A program made the translations under genes and the position numbers. This document shows positions 52,968 through 60,974 of a stretch of DNA of 64,000 nucleotides, piece after piece. The DNA comes from Bacteroidota bacterium (GTDB lineage Bacteria > Bacteroidota > Bacteroidia > Chitinophagales > Chitinophagaceae), in assembly GCA_023423285.1 (NCBI GenBank), contig JAFAFV010000048.1, positions 1 to 64,000 on the forward strand, written 5' to 3'. Each line of letters opens with the position of its first letter. Position 1 is the first letter of the stretch. Under the pieces are notes generated by a model that was given only the letters and a program-made list of their open reading frames with translations, did not search any database and was not told the origin of the DNA.

Positions 52968-54083
52968 TTAAATTATGGTAGATTTTCTTGCCTCAATATT
53001 TTCTCCCTTTGCTGAGCCCGGAATTTTTCCGCTTACGTAATCGCTTACAAGGTCACCAACAGAACTGGTAGAATAAGAATTGACAGGATCAATGTCTTTG
53101 GTAACAAAGCCGTTTTGCAGGGTCCATGCAATAGCTTCTCTTACCAAACCCGCTTCTTCATTCAAACCAAAATGGTCTAACAGCATAGCCACTGAAAGTA
53201 TGGAACCGGTTGGGTTGGCGATGTTTTTACCAGCGGCCTGAGGGTAAGAACCATGAATAGGTTCAAACAAAGCCACCTTGCTGCCTACAGATGATGAGGG
53301 CAACATACCCAGTGACCCGCTGATCACACTGGCTTCGTCGCTGAGAATATCGCCAAACATATTTTCGGTAAGAACTACATCAAATTGTTTGGGATTTACA
53401 ATAATTTGCATGGCCGCATTGTCTACAAACATATAGCTCACTTCCACATCCTGGTATTGTGCTGCCATTTCCTGTACCACTTTTCTCCAAAGTCTAGATG
53501 ATTCCAGTACATTTGCTTTATCCACCAGTGTCAATCGTTTATTTCTAAGCTGCGCATGTTCAAATGACAGTTTGGCAATGCGTTCAATTTCAGGCCTTGT
53601 GTACACGCAATCATCCGATGCTCGGTTGCCATCTTCGCTTAGTTCTTTTTTACCAAAATAAATTCCACCGGTCAGTTCACGATAAATAATAAAATCTACT
53701 CCGGCTGCGTTTTGAGGCTTGAGTGGGCAAAGGTGCTGCAAGGCCGGGTAAGTGTTGACCGGACGAATGTTTGCAAACAATTGCAAAGCCTTCCTCAAAC
53801 CTAGCAAACCCTGTTCGGGTCTCACTTTTGCAGTAGGGTCGTTATCATACTTAGGATCGCCGATGGCGCCTAACAAAACCGCATCGCTTGCCTGGCAGGC
53901 ATCAATGGTTTGCTGCGGCAAAGGTGTGCCGGTTTTATCAATTGCACAGGCGCCCATCAGCACATAATCGTATTCAAACTGATGACCAAATTGTTCTGCT
54001 ATTGCATTTAAAACCTTAATTGATTGCTGTGTAACCTCGGGGCCAATGCCATCGCCCTCGATAACTGCTATTTTCTTTTTCAC
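52968..54083 (-). CDS. leuB: 3-isopropylmalate dehydrogenase
   Basis: The 371-residue beta-decarboxylating dehydrogenase makes 2-oxoisocaproate for leucine. It has EGDGIGPEV at the N-terminus, the RELTGGIYFG segment, the lysine in VDKANVLESSRLW, and the NMFGDILSDEASVISGSLGMLPS signature with metal-binding aspartates. The tyrosine in RELTGGIYFG and the leucine-rich region before it fit isopropylmalate rather than isocitrate. It lies 45 bases after leuA. Confidence 0.95.
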   Translation of the reverse strand: MKKKIAVIEGDGIGPEVTQQSIKVLNAIAEQFGHQFEYDYVLMGACAIDKTGTPLPQQTIDACQASDAVLLGAIGDPKYDNDPTAKVRPEQGLLGLRKALQLFANIRPVNTYPALQHLCPLKPQNAAGVDFIIYRELTGGIYFGKKELSEDGNRASDDCVYTRPEIERIAKLSFEHAQLRNKRLTLVDKANVLESSRLWRKVVQEMAAQYQDVEVSYMFVDNAAMQIIVNPKQFDVVLTENMFGDILSDEASVISGSLGMLPSSSVGSKVALFEPIHGSYPQAAGKNIANPTGSILSVAMLLDHFGLNEEAGLVREAIAWTLQNGFVTKDIDPVNSYSTSSVGDLVSDYVSGKIPGSAKGENIEARKSTII

Positions 54084-54128
54084 GCTTTATTTGTTTTACT
54101 TGATATATTGTTTGGAACTGTTTTTCAA

Positions 54129-55289
54129 TTAAACATTAGCCATTACCCTGTCGGCCATTTCCCGCAAGTCTTTATCCTCCACTTCTTTTTTAGAATCTGC
54201 TACGGATAAAAACTGCTGGTACAGATCGTCTACCTGATTGCGGTCGAATTCATAACCCAGGTTTCTAAAGCGGTAGGCTAGTGCGCTGCGGCCGCTGCGT
54301 GCGGTGAGTACAATATGCGATGCATCTGCGCCCACCTCATGCGGGGCAATGATTTCGTAGGTGGTGGCTTCTTTCAAAAATCCGTCCTGATGAATACCAG
54401 ATGAATGAGAAAACGCATTATCGCCTACCACGGCTTTATTGGGCTGCACCATCATGCGCATTGTTTCAGATACCAGGCGGCTCATAGGTAAAAGCTTTGT
54501 AGTATCAATATCTGTATAAAGGTTTAAGTCAGGATGTTTTTTAATCACCATCACCACTTCCTCTAACGAAGTGTTACCCGCGCGCTCTCCTATACCGTTG
54601 ATGGTACATTCAATCTGGCGTGCTCCACCTATTGCGCCAGCAATTGAGTTGGCTGTTGCCAGGCCCAAATCATTGTGGCAATGGCAGGAAAGAATGGCTT
54701 TATCAATATTTGGTACATTGTTCATCAGGTATTCCATTTTAGCCTGGTACTGGCTGGGCAGGCAAGAGCCTGTGGTATCAGGAATGTTCATGATGGTAGC
54801 GCCTGCATCAATGGTGGCTTCAATCAATCGTGCTAAGAATTCCAGGTCGGCACGCCCGGCATCTTCGGCATAAAATTCTACTTCTGGCACCAAGTTGCGC
54901 GCCATTTTTACGGCGGACACTGCTCGTTCCAAAATCTGCTCACGCGTAGCGTTGAATTTATATTTGATGTGATTGTCTGACGAACCAATCCCAGTATGAA
55001 TACGCGGCTTTACTGCATGCTTTAGCGCGGCGGCGGCTACTTCAATATCATTTTGAACAGCGCGCGTGAGGCCTACAACTGTTGCTTTTGTGATTACTTT
55101 AGAAATTTCTTCAACCGACCGAAAATCACCAGGGCTTGAAACCGGAAAACCTGCTTCGATAATGTCTACACCAAGTTCTTCTAACTTTAGAGCCAGCTTA
55201 ATTTTTTCTTCGCTATTCAGCTTACAACCCGGAACCTGTTCGCCGTCTCTTAAAGTTGTGTCGAAAATGTAGACCTTCTCTTTTGCCAT
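54129..55289 (-). CDS. leuA: 2-isopropylmalate synthase, short form without regulatory domain
   Basis: The 386-residue protein is a DRE-TIM metallolyase: [13 protein letters not shown] at the N-terminus, [13 protein letters not shown] and the [12 protein letters not shown] metal/catalytic segment, then [14 protein letters not shown]. It condenses acetyl-CoA with 2-oxoisovalerate. The C-terminal LeuA dimer domain that binds leucine in full-length enzymes (about 500 residues or more) is absent, so feedback inhibition may differ. Related short enzymes include homocitrate and citramalate synthases, but the neighbouring leuB and ilvD favour leucine synthesis. First gene of the series; a divergent gene begins 178 bases upstream. 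Confidence 0.85.
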   Translation of the reverse strand: MAKEKVYIFDTTLRDGEQVPGCKLNSEEKIKLALKLEELGVDIIEAGFPVSSPGDFRSVEEISKVITKATVVGLTRAVQNDIEVAAAALKHAVKPRIHTGIGSSDNHIKYKFNATREQILERAVSAVKMARNLVPEVEFYAEDAGRADLEFLARLIEATIDAGATIMNIPDTTGSCLPSQYQAKMEYLMNNVPNIDKAILSCHCHNDLGLATANSIAGAIGGARQIECTINGIGERAGNTSLEEVVMVIKKHPDLNLYTDIDTTKLLPMSRLVSETMRMMVQPNKAVVGDNAFSHSSGIHQDGFLKEATTYEIIAPHEVGADASHIVLTARSGRSALAYRFRNLGYEFDRNQVDDLYQQFLSVADSKKEVEDKDLREMADRVMANV

Positions 55290-55315
55290 TTCTTATGAAT
55301 TAAAGATTTAAAATT

Positions 55316-55357
55316 GCGAATTTGTATATTCGCCCTATACATTCCTGTAAATGTATA
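55316..55357 (-). promoter_or_regulatory. Two palindromes upstream of leuA
   Basis: GCGAAT-6-ATTCGC (55316-55333) and TATACAT-8-ATGTATA (55336-55357) lie side by side 27-68 bases upstream of the leuA start. They could be operators for a dimeric regulator or small RNA hairpins. No TAnnTTTG -7 match is seen around them on the minus strand, so the exact promoter position is unknown. Confidence 0.4.
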
Positions 55358-55467
55358 TTATAAAATATAACAGTTAAAATTATTTGTTAAACATATTACG
55401 TTAGATAAATTTCCTAAACTATTCATAAACTACTGAAAATCATCAACTCACGGGAGTTTTAATTACA

Positions 55468-57015
55468 ATGCCCAACAAGAATACAGATGCGCTGTTTCAA
55501 TTGATAAAATCGCTTGAAAAAAGCGAAAAAAGAAATTTAAAGCTTTTTGTGAAGCGCAACAGCGGCACAGAGGGTCTTAAAAGCATGCAGTTGTTTGATG
55601 CACTGGATAAGATGGCTGACTATGATGAAAGAATTCTATTAAAAAAAGCGCCGGCAGTTACCAAACAGCAACTCTCAAATACCAAAGCGCTACTGCATAA
55701 ACAAATTCTGGCCAGCTTGCGCGTGGTAAAAGATTATACAAATATTGATATTCAGCTACGCGAAATGCTTGATCATGCCCGCATTTTATACAACAAAGGG
55801 CTGTACATGCAGGCATTGAAGATATTAGACCGCTTAAAAGAAACGGCCCGCTCACACAACCAGTTAACTTATATACAACAGGCACTGAACTTTGAAAAAA
55901 AAATTGAGGCGCTGTATATAACCAGAAGCATTCAAAACCGGGCAATTGAACTTACGCGGGAAGCTAATGAGGTAGACCAGGTTATTTACAATATCAACCG
56001 TCTGTCCAATCTTAACCTGCTGTTATACGGATGGTATGTTCAAAACGGTCATGCCCGAAATAATGACGATATTCAGCAGGCAAAGAAAATTTTGGAAGAA
56101 AATTTGCCTGAAAAACCCGGCGCTAATTTTTATGAAAAAGTGTACCTGTACCAGATTCATGCATGGTATTCTTTTATAAAACTTGATTTTTTAAATTTTT
56201 ACCGCTACTGCCAAAAGTGGGTAGATATTTTTGAAGCAAACCCAAAAATGGTTGAGGCCGAAACAGCGATGTACGTAAAAGGCATGCACAACCTAATGAG
56301 CGCTCATTTCGATTTGCTGAATCATGATAAACTGGCAGAATGCATCAGGCGGTTTAAGGTTTTTGCCAAAAGTAATCTGGTGCAAAACAGCGATAACAAC
56401 CGCATCATTACGTATGTGTATTTATACACAGCGGTGATTAATCTGCATTTTTTGGAAGGTACATTTACCAAAGGCCTTAAAATGGTTCCTTTTTTAGAAG
56501 AGATGCTTATAAAATACGGGCAATACCTGGACAGGCATCGCGTGATGGTTTTTTATTATAAAATTGCCTGCCTGTATTTTGGCAGCGGTGATAATGAAAA
56601 TACCATTCATTATCTGAACCGCATTATCAATCAAAAAGATGATTTGCGAACAGACCTGCAATGTTACAGCCGGTTGCTGCACCTGATAGCGCATTACGAA
56701 CTGGGCAATTATGATCTTTTGGAATACCTGATCAAATCTGTTTACCGCTACATGGCCAAAATGGAGAATATCAGTAAGGTGGAAACGGCGATGCTGGACT
56801 TTTTAAAAACAGCACTTAAATTCAATACTTCCACCATCAAACCTGAATTTGAAAAACTGTTGAACAGGCTGCGAAAATATCAAAGTAACAAGCTGGAGTC
56901 CCGGGCATTTGCTTACCTGGATGTGATCAGCTGGCTTGAAAGCAAGATATACAACAAAAATGTTCAGGATGTGATCAGGGAAAAATACATTAAGAAAAAG
57001 TCTTTATCCAAATAA
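55468..57015 (+). CDS. Conserved-looking helical-repeat protein of unknown function
   Basis: The 515-residue protein has no signal peptide or membrane segment and is almost all helical and basic. Residues about 95-450 show TPR-like helix pairs, for example ILYNKGLYMQALKILDRLKE, YYKIACLYFGSGDNENTIHYLNRI and HLIAHYELGNYDLLEYLIKS. The N-terminal NTDALFQLIKSLEKSEKRNLKLFVKR segment looks like a separate small helical domain. I do not recognise a named family. A scaffold role is the usual inference for such repeats. It is divergent from leuA and convergent with the YbdK-type gene (18-base gap). Confidence 0.7.
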   Translation: MPNKNTDALFQLIKSLEKSEKRNLKLFVKRNSGTEGLKSMQLFDALDKMADYDERILLKKAPAVTKQQLSNTKALLHKQILASLRVVKDYTNIDIQLREMLDHARILYNKGLYMQALKILDRLKETARSHNQLTYIQQALNFEKKIEALYITRSIQNRAIELTREANEVDQVIYNINRLSNLNLLLYGWYVQNGHARNNDDIQQAKKILEENLPEKPGANFYEKVYLYQIHAWYSFIKLDFLNFYRYCQKWVDIFEANPKMVEAETAMYVKGMHNLMSAHFDLLNHDKLAECIRRFKVFAKSNLVQNSDNNRIITYVYLYTAVINLHFLEGTFTKGLKMVPFLEEMLIKYGQYLDRHRVMVFYYKIACLYFGSGDNENTIHYLNRIINQKDDLRTDLQCYSRLLHLIAHYELGNYDLLEYLIKSVYRYMAKMENISKVETAMLDFLKTALKFNTSTIKPEFEKLLNRLRKYQSNKLESRAFAYLDVISWLESKIYNKNVQDVIREKYIKKKSLSK

Positions 57016-57033
57016 TTTATTAGAAATCTGCCA

Positions 57034-58146
57034 CTATTGAATACCGTGTAAAAAGTGGTCGCTGATGTATTTGGCCACTTCTTGCAAGCTTTTGCTTTGT
57101 TCAAATACGGCCAGTTGCCTGTCGGCGCCAGTGCCTTGTTCTAAAATTTTATGAACATAATTAATGCGGTGGCGGCTGCCCAAATGATCCACAACCGGAT
57201 CTAAAAAATCTAACAGCTCGTAAATAAGCGCTCGTGTATTTACCTGTTCTTCTTTACCAAAATCAATGAGGTGGCCATCAATACCATAGCGGCTGGCACG
57301 CCACTTATTTTCATTTACCAGTGCGCGGGAGTATTGAATAAAATTGAGGTTTTTGCTGCGCAGCATATAAATCCTGGCACAAATTGCCTGAAAAAGCGCG
57401 GCTATGGCAATGGTCTCATCCACGGTCATTGGCACATCGCAAATACGAAATTCAACCGTGTTGTAAAAGGGGTGTACGCGCAGGTCCCACCATATTTTCT
57501 TAGCATTATCAATGCAATTAGTTTTGATAAGCATCTTCACATAATTGTCGTATGCTTCAATGCTGTCAAATGCATCTGGTATACCCGTGCGGGGAAATTT
57601 ATCAAATACTTTTGTACGGAAAGACTTATAACCAGTTAGCCTTCCTTCCCAGAACGGTGAATTTGTACTTAAAGCAAAAACATGCGGCAAAAAATAGCGT
57701 GTGCTGTTAGCAATATGATTGGCCAGTTCGCGGCTTTCCATGCCCACGTGCACATGAAGGCCAAATATCAGGTTGCTTCGTGCTGCTTCCTGCAGTTCGT
57801 TGATGATCTCATGGTACCGTGCCTGATCTGTTGTCAACTGGCTTTCCCAGTGGCTGAAAGGGTGCGTGCCAGCAGCGCCCAGCCGCAGCCCTAAGTTTGA
57901 AGCTACACTGTTGATGGTTTTTCGCAATAGCGCCACGTCTTCGTATGCCTCATCAATATCCAGGCAAATGCTCGTGCCCACTTCTACTACGGCCTGGTGC
58001 ATTTCTGCCTTCACTTTATCTTTGATCAGCTTTTGTCCTTCCTGCACAATCTTTTGCTCATGGCTTCTCAGTTCATAAGTATCCTTATCGAGTACCATGT
58101 ATTCTTCTTCAACGCCCAGTGTGAAGTTTTTGTAATTAATAGGCAT
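57034..58146 (-). CDS. YbdK-type carboxylate-amine (glutamate-cysteine) ligase
   Basis: The 370-residue product has the GVEEEYMVLD signature of the GCS2/YbdK family, with the metal- and ATP-binding glutamates in that motif and later VEVGTSICLDIDEAYED, GLHVHVGM and TVEFRICDVP. Family members ligate an amine to the gamma-carboxylate of glutamate; several make gamma-glutamylcysteine weakly. It begins 18 bases after the ATP-grasp gene on the same strand, so the pair is probably an operon for a gamma-glutamyl compound, possibly a glutathione-like thiol. Amine substrate is not established. Confidence 0.87.
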   Translation of the reverse strand: MPINYKNFTLGVEEEYMVLDKDTYELRSHEQKIVQEGQKLIKDKVKAEMHQAVVEVGTSICLDIDEAYEDVALLRKTINSVASNLGLRLGAAGTHPFSHWESQLTTDQARYHEIINELQEAARSNLIFGLHVHVGMESRELANHIANSTRYFLPHVFALSTNSPFWEGRLTGYKSFRTKVFDKFPRTGIPDAFDSIEAYDNYVKMLIKTNCIDNAKKIWWDLRVHPFYNTVEFRICDVPMTVDETIAIAALFQAICARIYMLRSKNLNFIQYSRALVNENKWRASRYGIDGHLIDFGKEEQVNTRALIYELLDFLDPVVDHLGSRHRINYVHKILEQGTGADRQLAVFEQSKSLQEVAKYISDHFLHGIQ

Positions 58147-58164
58147 CTTAATTAAGCGTTTATG

Positions 58165-59097
58165 TTATACCGAGTTCCTTACAAAATCGCCCCAGGTTAT
58201 TTTGTGCTGCTCAGTGCCTGTTTGGGTTAACTCAATGGTATAATTGGCCATGGTTTCCACAATCCATTCAAAATTTTCGGGACCCACGCTAACAATGTCC
58301 GCATCAGGTGCCGGGTTGCAAAAGTCAATAGCATAAGGCACACCATCGCGCAAAGCAAGTTCTACGGTATTCAGGTCGTAGCCCAGCGCTTTGTTTATTT
58401 TCAAAACAATTTCGGTCATTTGTTCAAGCTTTTCTGCTGTTGGGGTAAAGCTTGCCTGGTAGCGTAAGTGGTGCGGATTACGCGGCTCATATGGCATGAT
58501 GCGAACATGCTTTTGCCCCACGCAATAACAGCGATAGTATTCTTCAAACACAATTTCTTCCTGCAACATCATCACAAGTTGGCCTGTCTCTTTGTGTTTT
58601 TCAAAAAATTCATCAGCATTCTCAAGCCGGTACACGCTTTTCCAACCGCCGCCCGCAAAGGGTTTCATGTAAGCCGGGAAACCCACTTCGTTAAAAATAG
58701 CTTCCCAGTTTAAAGGGTATGTCAGGTTACTGAAGGATTCGGGAGAGGTATCGTCAGGTAATTGATTGGAAGGAATAATCGCTGTTTTTGGTACCGGAAC
58801 GCCAAGCCGCGTCATAAGGCAGTTATTAAAATATTTATCATCTGCACTCCACCAGAAAGGATTGTTGATGACATACGTGCCTGTTAATGCCGCGTTTTTC
58901 AGCCAGGTTCTATAAAAAGGAACATCCTGGGATATACGATCAATAATAACGGCGTAACCACTTGGCACACCCTGCAGTGCCTGGGCAATCAGTACCGGTT
59001 CTGCCGTAACGCCTTCTATATTTTTGCTGTTCACCCTTTCTACAAAAGCATTGGGAAACGATCTTTCCTTTCCAAAAAGTACTCCAATTCTTTTCAT
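58165..59097 (-). CDS. ATP-grasp ligase paired with the YbdK-type enzyme
   Basis: From the ATG at 59097 (nine codons inside the open frame, where MKRIGVLFGKERSFP fits the first strand) the product has about 310 residues. It has the ATP-grasp pattern: YMKPFAGGGWKSVYRL for the nucleotide-binding lysine and flexible glycine-rich loop, LVMMLQEEIVFEEYYRCYCVG for the hinge, and VELALRDGVPYAIDFCNPAPDAD for the magnesium-binding acidic/asparagine residues. Such enzymes form amide bonds through acylphosphates. In this pair it could add a second amino acid to a gamma-glutamyl product, as glutathione synthetase does; this is inference from the arrangement. Confidence 0.8.
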   Translation of the reverse strand: MKRIGVLFGKERSFPNAFVERVNSKNIEGVTAEPVLIAQALQGVPSGYAVIIDRISQDVPFYRTWLKNAALTGTYVINNPFWWSADDKYFNNCLMTRLGVPVPKTAIIPSNQLPDDTSPESFSNLTYPLNWEAIFNEVGFPAYMKPFAGGGWKSVYRLENADEFFEKHKETGQLVMMLQEEIVFEEYYRCYCVGQKHVRIMPYEPRNPHHLRYQASFTPTAEKLEQMTEIVLKINKALGYDLNTVELALRDGVPYAIDFCNPAPDADIVSVGPENFEWIVETMANYTIELTQTGTEQHKITWGDFVRNSV

Positions 59098-59230
59098 GTT
59101 ATTCGTTTTGCTGGTTACATACAACGCTTAGAGAGGTTTACCAAATATATTTTTTAATCCGATACCCAACAAAACTTATTTTACCAGAAATACAGCTTTT
59201 CACTATTATATACACAGGTTACAAAACAAC

Positions 59231-59638
59231 TTACTGCTGTGGTTGCATAGGCCTTTTACCAAGGTCCAATACAGGCACCAGCCCTTCGCTTGGCATGTAA
59301 ATAATCTGTGGCAGGTCGCCCTTGTCGGCCAGTTTTTCCAGTGTGCGTATAAACAGGTATTGATTGTAAACTGATGATAGCTGGCCGTTTTCAATGCGCA
59401 TGGCTTCTGCCATTCCTTTGGCACGGGCCACCTCGGCTTCGGCATTCAGTTTTTCCGCCTCCAACCTTGCTTTGGCTTCTTCCACAAGTATCCTGCGGTT
59501 TTGTTCTGCCTTTGCCATTTCTGCCTTACCGGCCATTTCCTGCTGCCAAACATTGTAGCGTGGCATACCCCACATAAACAGAAAGATGATAAAAATAAAT
59601 ACGAGAATACCCGGGATAAGGAATTTTGCTAATTTCAT
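59231..59638 (-). CDS. Membrane-anchored protein resembling the tail of an SPFH protein
   Basis: The 135-residue product has an N-terminal membrane segment (about 6-24, FLIPGILVFIFIIFLFMWG), then an Ala/Glu/Lys/Arg-rich coiled coil (about 33-85, AEMAKAEQNRRILVEEAKAR onward with ARAKGMAEAMRIENG), then YLFIRTLEKLAD and IIYMPSEGLVPVLDL. The last parts match the end of prohibitin/stomatin-like proteins, where a coiled coil precedes a short I-x-Y-x-P-S-x-G strand. The SPFH domain itself is missing. It may be a partner or a reduced relative of flotillin-type scaffolds. No close operon partner; the ATP-grasp gene lies 134 bases downstream. Confidence 0.6.
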   Translation of the reverse strand: MKLAKFLIPGILVFIFIIFLFMWGMPRYNVWQQEMAGKAEMAKAEQNRRILVEEAKARLEAEKLNAEAEVARAKGMAEAMRIENGQLSSVYNQYLFIRTLEKLADKGDLPQIIYMPSEGLVPVLDLGKRPMQPQQ

Positions 59639-59717
59639 AATGTATAAAGTTTTATGCGTGCAAATTTAAAGCATATACATCCGGCGCAAAAGAACATTTT
59701 AAGAAATCAAAATTTAT

Positions 59718-60251
59718 CTAATCAAACTTCAGGTGCAATTTTCTTTCAGGGAAGTTGAGCCTGGAACTTTGTCGTTGCTTACCCACTATAAAATGAATGA
59801 TGTTCATCTGGTCATCAAAAAGATCGTACAATATGATATTTTCAACGGTGATATTTTTTGCATCAAAGCCTGCCGCGTTGGCCGTGGTGTATATATACAC
59901 AGCTTCTCCCTGCTGCTCCCAACCATAAAGCTGCATGGGCATTAATGTGCTGTGTGACCTGATTGCAAGATGCGTGGTAATGTAACGTTTCACCAGTTCA
60001 TCCATCTGTTTTTTAAAATTTTTATCTGCAAAGTCGGCCTTCGTTTTATAGATCTTTTTCAGCACGTTTTCAAAATCATCTGTAAAAATTTTACTGGTAA
60101 TCTCCAGCCTGTTTTCGCCTGTATTGTATTCAATCTCTGTAGCGCTCACATGGTAAGGGTGTACAGCCAGATCATGTTTGCTGCCTGCATCAAACACACC
60201 AAGCCATGAAAGCATCAAAGCCAATAACCACTTATTGAATAATATTGCCAT
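59718..60251 (-). CDS. DUF6702 family exported protein
   Basis: The 177-residue protein has an N-terminal hydrophobic signal (LLALMLSWLGVFDAG) followed by a mostly beta/alpha domain beginning HPYHVSATEIEYN, the pattern of DUF6702. It is found in Bacteroidota next to HupE/UreJ-like membrane proteins and M1 peptidases, as here, where it is divergent from both. The HPYHVS histidines and the NRLEITSKIFTDDFE strand are the conserved parts. The IRSHSTLMPMQLYGWEQQG segment is the middle sheet. Function unknown; an extracytoplasmic site is expected. Confidence 0.75.
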   Translation of the reverse strand: MAILFNKWLLALMLSWLGVFDAGSKHDLAVHPYHVSATEIEYNTGENRLEITSKIFTDDFENVLKKIYKTKADFADKNFKKQMDELVKRYITTHLAIRSHSTLMPMQLYGWEQQGEAVYIYTTANAAGFDAKNITVENIILYDLFDDQMNIIHFIVGKQRQSSRLNFPERKLHLKFD

Positions 60252-60379
60252 TGGAACAAATTAAAAACATATTTTTAAGATTGAAAATAAATTCATGCTT
60301 TGTTGCAATGTAAACAATGGTGGGAGCTTGACACTTTATAACAAGCAGTATAAAACATATAGCATAACTGCAAGTAATT

Positions 60380-60958
60380 ATGAACGATTTTATATTTTAT
60401 TTTATTGAAGGATGGAAACACATCATTAGTGCAGATGCGCTGGACCACCAGTTATTTATTCTGGCACTGGCTGTTATTTACACTTTTAAGGAATGGAAGC
60501 AGGTACTGATTCTGGTTACTGCTTTTACAATTGGTCACTCGCTCACACTGGCGCTAAGTGTGCTGAATGTAATAAGCATAAATACAGCACTTGTAGAATT
60601 TTTAATTCCCCTGACTATAGTGCTTACCGCTATTTGGAACATTTTTGCGGGCAAGAAAAATGGCAGGGTACGCACCAATTATTTCTTCGCGCTTTTTTTT
60701 GGCTTGATACACGGGCTAGGCTTTGCAAACTCTATCAAAATGATGCTGGCTAGTGATCAGTCATTAGTAATGGGGCTCTTTGGCTTTAACGTGGGGCTTG
60801 AAGCAGGACAAATTGTAGTGGTTTTATTATTACTGTGTATCACCAACCTTTTGGTAGATCTCATTAAAATTCCACGCAGGGCATACATTGTATCTGTTTC
60901 TGTTTTAATTTTAATTGTATCGGCAAATATTGTTATTAGCCGTATTTCTTACTTATAA
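60380..60958 (+). CDS. HupE/UreJ family membrane protein
   Basis: The 192-residue polytopic protein has about five membrane segments and the HupE/UreJ pattern: G-W-x-H-I-I near the start (FIEGWKHIISADALDHQLFI), FTIGHSLTLAL in the second segment and FGLIHGLGFANSI in the fourth. Family members transport or supply nickel or cobalt for hydrogenase and urease, but the Bacteroidota members beside DUF6702 and M1 peptidases have no proven substrate. The first in-frame ATG of the following peptidase gene lies inside this gene (60915), although a start at 60975 is more likely. Confidence 0.8.
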   Translation: MNDFIFYFIEGWKHIISADALDHQLFILALAVIYTFKEWKQVLILVTAFTIGHSLTLALSVLNVISINTALVEFLIPLTIVLTAIWNIFAGKKNGRVRTNYFFALFFGLIHGLGFANSIKMMLASDQSLVMGLFGFNVGLEAGQIVVVLLLLCITNLLVDLIKIPRRAYIVSVSVLILIVSANIVISRISYL

Positions 60959-60974
60959 TCAACAACAAAAAAAA

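Noticed and set aside
55358..55426. 22-codon frame upstream of leuA on the minus strand with several Leu, Ile and Val codons, ending next to a palindrome: possible attenuator leader peptide
   Set aside because: The codons are not in a run, no promoter is visible upstream of it, and no alternative antiterminator pairing or T run is seen.
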